DNA of 64,000 nucleotides, taken from VBWE01 sp943372645. Its GTDB lineage: Bacteria; Bacteroidota; Bacteroidia; Palsa-965. Shown piece by piece: positions 60,219-64,000 of the stretch. The first letter of the stretch is position 1. Each line of letters starts with the position of its first letter. The notes under the pieces are model-generated. The model was not told the DNA's origin, searched no databases, and worked only from the letters and a program-made list of their open reading frames with translations. The stretch is from positions 6,647 through 70,646 of the forward strand of contig CALRZN010000026.1 in assembly GCA_943372645.1 (NCBI GenBank), written 5' to 3'. A program made the position numbers and the translations under genes.

Positions 60219-63200
60219 ATGCGTATTAAACGATTACTCGTAGTCACCTCCGGAGTGGTAGTTTCCGGACTCGTTGCGTCAATAGCCGGGATGCATTATT
60301 TTGTAAAAGACCGGACAACGTATAATCCTTCCGTTTTTGAACAGAAACCGGCAATCGAAAAAGAAGATGGCGGTTCGGATTTCCGGGGTGCAGCCGAATG
60401 GCGATTCAATATCCTGAAAAACGCAGCGGGCGTTCTTGATTACGGAGCGATGCAGGCTGCTCTTTCCGAAGTGGAAGCGCAGGATGCACAGCAGCACCGT
60501 TCCACTGCAAGCACCAACATGGTGGAACTCGGTCCGGATAACGTGGGCGGCCGCACGCGCGCGCTGCTGATTGACCGCAACAACCCGAACCGCATGTATG
60601 CCGGAGGTGTTGCAGGCGGGCTCTGGATTTCAAATGATGCCGGTGCCAACTGGGCACAGCATTCACAACTCAGCACGCTTGAAAATATAAACATTTCAGC
60701 AATATGCCAGGCTGCCAACGGCGATGTTTATTTCGGTACCGGTGAAGGTCATTATGCATTTTATGGCTGGGGCGGGGGCGGGTTAACCGGCGGCGGTGTT
60801 TGGAAATCAGCCGATGGTGGTGTAACGTTTGCCCGGCTTGCGGCTACGGTGCCTGCAGTCAATGTTAACACGGGCAATTGGGTCGCCGTAAATAAAATGG
60901 ATGCCGATCCGTTTAATCCGAACCGCATTTATGCAGCAACCGGGCGTGGGCTGATGGCCACCGACGATGGCGGTCAGAGCTGGTTTAACCCGGTTGAGTT
61001 CAACAGCATTCCGCAAACCGGTTTCTGCTCGGATGTGGATGTTTCTGCAAACGGATCAGTGGTGGCTGCGGTGAGCAACAAACCCTGGATTTCACCCAAC
61101 GGAAATGCAAACACGTTTACGAATATGGGACCCACCGGTTCCGGTTTTCCGCAGGGTGCAGGCCGTGCCGAATTTGCATTTGCTCCTTCCGATCCGAATT
61201 ATATTTATGTATCTGTCGCGAAACCACCGCCAGCAAAACTGCAGGGCGTTTACCTCAGCACCGATGGTGGTACTTCGTGGATAACCCTCGCCCTCGGCGG
61301 TAACCCCACGTTTGAACCATTTGCATCATATGGCCAGGGCGATTACGACAACGCACTGGCGGTTGATCCGTCCGACAAAGGCCGCATTTTTCTCGGCGGC
61401 GTGGAACTCTGGAAATGGGAACTGGTAACCTCCAGCCCGATTGCCGGGCAGTGGAGCCGCGCCGCATTCGAAGCGCCCGATTCACCATTTAATCCGTATT
61501 ATGTGCACGCAGATAAACACGTTATTCTATTTCACCCGAATAATGCCAATACCATTTTCGTGGGTTCGGATGGTGGTGTTGCCAAGTCATTTAACAAAGG
61601 GGCAACCTGGGTACAGGCAAATAAAGGCTATGGTGTTACGCAGGCATACAAGGTTACTGCCGATTATATGGCTCCCTCGCGTAACCTGGCTGTTTCGGGT
61701 AACCAGGATAATGGAACACAGTTTATTGACGGACTCGGAAACACCCTTATGTCGTCAACCGAAATTACGGGCGGTGACGGGGCTACTCCTGTTTTCTCGT
61801 ACATTAATCCGAATGCAATTTTTTCCAGTTCACAGCTGGGTAATATTTTCCGTTCATCGAACCGGGGATCAAGTCCGAGTATGTTCTATAATGCACGGAT
61901 AGACGGATTTTCGGCAAATGCAACCTTTGTTACTGCATACGCGCTTTGGGAATCGAAAAACGATCCGTACAGCACCGATTCCATTACGTTTACCAATCCG
62001 CAGGTAAATATTTCGTACGGGCAAACAACAGCGGGACAGACCAGTTTCTCCGGCACAATTGTTCTTGCACAACAATGGGCCACACTGGTACTCGACAGTA
62101 TCTATTTCACTATTGGTCCCGATACGCTCCGGTCAGACGGTGCAGGCACATTAAGCGGCGACGGTACAGGAACAGTTGCTTTCAATGGTGCATACACATT
62201 TACAACCACCAATCCGCATCCCGCAGGGCAACTTATTTATGCGCATTATGATCTGCGTTACAATGCAGGGGCAGTGCTTCACCTTACCAGCACGGTAAAT
62301 GCGGTTCCGTTTGATTATACATTAACAACAACAATTGAGCCCGGTGATGTGGTGAAAATTCAGAATCCGATACAGGCACGCCTGATCACCGGTTTCTCCT
62401 GTTCCGGAAGCCCGGGCAGTGCAACGGATAATGGTTTATTTATGACCAACCAGGCCATTGATTTTGCCAACCCGGTAAAATGGGTTGAAGTGGCCAGCCA
62501 GCGTTCGAAGCCAGATAAGTTTACAGGAACCCCGGCGTGTTACGCCTGGTCAAACGATGGCCGTTCGGTTTATGTTGGTACGGAAGGTGGGGCTGTATAC
62601 CGGATTGACAACCTGAACCAGGTGCGTGATTCTGCACAGGCCGATATGGACAGTCTCGGCTTTGCCAACACCTCACCGGTTAGGTGTACACAGATCGGCG
62701 GAATGGGGCGGTTTATTACCGGTATTGATGTGGATCCTAATAACGACCGTATCATGATCACGATGGGGAACTATGGCTCAACGCAGTTCGTTTATCTCTG
62801 TAACAATGCCAGCACTGCACCGCACGAGGCCGGCCCCGCCAACTTTGTATCGAAACAGGGCACAGGTGCCAACAAACTGATTGCGATGCCGGTTTACGCG
62901 GTATCGTTTGATAAATATGTACCGAACCGGGTACTTGTTGGTACGGAGTACGGTGTTTATGAATGTGCAGACATTAACCAGTCGGCATTACAGCTCAACT
63001 GGCAGTATGCAAATACGGGCGGAATGCCGCGTGTAGCGGTGTTTGATATTTTCCAGAGCCGGCACAATGCCTGGGAAATCCAGAACTCGGGTGTGTTTTA
63101 TTTCGGAACACACGGCCGCGGTATTTGGAAAGACGAGTCGTCCTTCCAGGCGCCGAACGGGATTAACGATCCGGGCAGCATACCGTCGGCAGCTGCATCC

Positions 63201-63461
63201 AAACTGGATATCAAAATATTCCCGAACCCGATTACCGCAGAAGCCGGAACCACGTTTACACTTGCCCGGGCAGGAGATGCCACGCTCGAAATATATGACC
63301 TGCAGGGCAGGCGTGTATTCAGCCAGGTGTACCGGCAACTTGCACGCGGAGAAAATACGATCCGTTTTGATGCCGGACAGCTCACTCCCGGAACATATAT
63401 TTTAAGTGTTACTTCAGCTGACCACCAAGCCGGAACCGGCCGGTTTATCAAGCTGCGATAG
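60219..63461 (+). CDS. T9SS type A secreted propeller-type (sortilin/BNR-like) protein
   Basis: 1080 residues with an N-terminal anchor or signal (LLVVTSGVVVSGLVASIAGM). After a linker with GAAEWRFNILKNAAGVLDYG, repeated beta-propeller blades follow in the sortilin/BNR style (LGPDNVGGRTRALLIDRNN, MYAGGVAGGLWISNDAGANW, TFARLAATVPAV, GVYLSTDGGTSWITL). A non-propeller insert around residues 580-710 is Thr-rich. The end is a type A sorting domain (LDIKIFPNPITAEAGTTFTL, LEIYDLQGRRVFSQ, LTPGTYILSV). Likely secreted or surface-attached. The start of a close paralogue lies 220 bp downstream. Confidence 0.9.
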   Translation: MRIKRLLVVTSGVVVSGLVASIAGMHYFVKDRTTYNPSVFEQKPAIEKEDGGSDFRGAAEWRFNILKNAAGVLDYGAMQAALSEVEAQDAQQHRSTASTNMVELGPDNVGGRTRALLIDRNNPNRMYAGGVAGGLWISNDAGANWAQHSQLSTLENINISAICQAANGDVYFGTGEGHYAFYGWGGGGLTGGGVWKSADGGVTFARLAATVPAVNVNTGNWVAVNKMDADPFNPNRIYAATGRGLMATDDGGQSWFNPVEFNSIPQTGFCSDVDVSANGSVVAAVSNKPWISPNGNANTFTNMGPTGSGFPQGAGRAEFAFAPSDPNYIYVSVAKPPPAKLQGVYLSTDGGTSWITLALGGNPTFEPFASYGQGDYDNALAVDPSDKGRIFLGGVELWKWELVTSSPIAGQWSRAAFEAPDSPFNPYYVHADKHVILFHPNNANTIFVGSDGGVAKSFNKGATWVQANKGYGVTQAYKVTADYMAPSRNLAVSGNQDNGTQFIDGLGNTLMSSTEITGGDGATPVFSYINPNAIFSSSQLGNIFRSSNRGSSPSMFYNARIDGFSANATFVTAYALWESKNDPYSTDSITFTNPQVNISYGQTTAGQTSFSGTIVLAQQWATLVLDSIYFTIGPDTLRSDGAGTLSGDGTGTVAFNGAYTFTTTNPHPAGQLIYAHYDLRYNAGAVLHLTSTVNAVPFDYTLTTTIEPGDVVKIQNPIQARLITGFSCSGSPGSATDNGLFMTNQAIDFANPVKWVEVASQRSKPDKFTGTPACYAWSNDGRSVYVGTEGGAVYRIDNLNQVRDSAQADMDSLGFANTSPVRCTQIGGMGRFITGIDVDPNNDRIMITMGNYGSTQFVYLCNNASTAPHEAGPANFVSKQGTGANKLIAMPVYAVSFDKYVPNRVLVGTEYGVYECADINQSALQLNWQYANTGGMPRVAVFDIFQSRHNAWEIQNSGVFYFGTHGRGIWKDESSFQAPNGINDPGSIPSAAASKLDIKIFPNPITAEAGTTFTLARAGDATLEIYDLQGRRVFSQVYRQLARGENTIRFDAGQLTPGTYILSVTSADHQAGTGRFIKLR

Positions 63462-63484
63462 TTTTTCTGAAATTTTTTAAAAAA

Positions 63485-63523
63485 AACACCGCTCCCGGAA
63501 ACCCCGGGAGCGGTGTTTTTTTA
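63485..63523 (+). terminator. Strong intrinsic terminator after the 60219 gene
   Basis: AACACCGCTCCCGG (63485-63498) pairs perfectly with CCGGGAGCGGTGTT (63504-63517) and is followed by a run of T. Confidence 0.9.
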
Positions 63524-63594
63524 TTCTTAATTCTTTGCTAAACAGCGAATTAAGTTTGTGATGAACGGTGTTAAAAACAGATGAGTGTTTTTTT

Positions 63595-63625
63595 TTGTTA
63601 AAGAACTTAAAAAACGCTATTTTTG
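63595..63625 (+). promoter_or_regulatory. Promoter of the 63681 gene
   Basis: TTG (63595-63597), 20 bp and TATTTTTG (63618-63625), the same -7 box as the paralogue at 60219. The leader is about 50 nt. Confidence 0.6.
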
Positions 63626-63680
63626 GAAACTTCAAATTGCACGAATTCAACAATAATAATTAGTGAAAACAAGTTCACGC

Positions 63681-64000
63681 ATGAAAACCAAAAAGCTACT
63701 CTTTGGTCTGGCAGGTATTGCAGTAACTGCTGCAGCCCTGTTTACGGGTTACACCGTTATTAATTCCAACCAGGCTCATTACAAACCAACCACCCTGGCC
63801 GCTGCTGAAAATGAGGAAGAAACAGGACGCGGCGGTGCAGAATGGTTCTTTAACATCCAGAAAAATGCTGCCGGTGTTATTGATGAACAGGCCATGCTTA
63901 CTGCACAGCAGCAGGTTGAACAGCAGGCCCTCGCGCTGGCTTCCAGCAGCAACATATCAACGGCAGCTGCCACCTGGACTGAAATCGGTCCGGATAACGT
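63681..64000 (+). CDS. Partial CDS: tandem paralogue of the 60219 protein
   Basis: The first 106 codons are visible before the window ends. It has a signal (MKTKKLLFGLAGIAVTAAAL) and then the same landmarks as the 60219 product: RGGAEWFFNIQKNAAGVIDE and TEIGPDNV, which is the start of the propeller. It has its own promoter behind the terminator of the first gene. The rest lies outside, so propeller and sorting domain are only inferred. Confidence 0.85.
   Translation, partial: MKTKKLLFGLAGIAVTAAALFTGYTVINSNQAHYKPTTLAAAENEEETGRGGAEWFFNIQKNAAGVIDEQAMLTAQQQVEQQALALASSSNISTAAATWTEIGPDN

Overview
The window comes from a member of the Bacteroidota, at roughly 50% GC by eye. Three lines of sequence support this. 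Many genes sit behind a Bacteroidota-type promoter (TTG, about 18-21 bp, then TAnnTTTG). Several large secreted proteins end in type IX secretion (T9SS) sorting domains of the type A or gliding-motility/CHU_C kind. Lineage-typical genes are present: bshA (bacillithiol), DUF1599, a BT_3928-like DoxX protein next to folP and tpiA, lpxB and SprB repeats. A Chitinophagales-like environmental lineage is a guess; nothing here fixes the family.

Layout. 1-2.3 kb: a partial minus-strand gene, a GTGAC-rich leader, then a two-gene cassette (small membrane protein and helical-repeat protein) framed by two copies of a 43-bp tandem/inverted repeat element. 2.3-4.4 kb: minus-strand operon of a lipoprotein and two paralogous small secreted proteins. 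4.5-10.2 kb: envelope-folding operon of three SurA/PpiC-type proteins followed by a MoxR ATPase. 10.3-17 kb: a membrane glycosyltransferase and two T9SS cargo proteins. 17-19.2 kb: a four-helix-bundle (23S-IVP/Avd-like) gene framed by long hairpins, a secreted hypothetical, and nested REP-like palindromes. 19.3-24.9 kb: a large alpha-2-macroglobulin with an intact thioester. 25-28 kb: two adjacent proteins with shared internal modules. 27.9-32.5 kb: GNAT and M1 aminopeptidase, divergent from a BlaI/BlaR-like pair. 32.8-36.1 kb: an Rrf2 regulator, aldo/keto reductase, tiny ORF, DUF4395 membrane protein and PAS-SpoIIE phosphatase. 36.2-42.4 kb: phosphohexomutase and a 1466-residue SprB-repeat surface protein. 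42.6-48 kb: a tightly overlapping minus operon (DUF1599, BT_3928-like DoxX, OppB-like permease, tpiA, lipoprotein) divergent from folP. 48-51 kb: lipid kinase, glycosyltransferase and metallophosphoesterase. 51.2-55.4 kb: hsp20, then an overlapping surE-membrane protein-lpxB-SpoIID operon. 55.5-60 kb: bshA, a MazF-like toxin behind an unusual 265-aa partner, osmC, a secreted protein and lipA. 60.2-64 kb: two tandem secreted propeller-type paralogues, the second cut by the window end.

The main theme is envelope building and surface display: periplasmic chaperones, lipid A synthesis, T9SS cargo, macroglobulin and a surface adhesin. The most unusual content is non-coding. A family of about 160-250 bp palindromic elements rich in GCAGT/ACTGC occurs five times; four copies begin within a few bases of a stop codon, in the same orientation as that gene. 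A 43-bp repeat element occurs twice, and a recurring TCCTA-N9-TAGGA dyad precedes the Rrf2 gene and its two downstream units. A possible MazF-type toxin module with an atypical partner and an IVP-like gene in hairpin brackets are the best candidates for undescribed systems.
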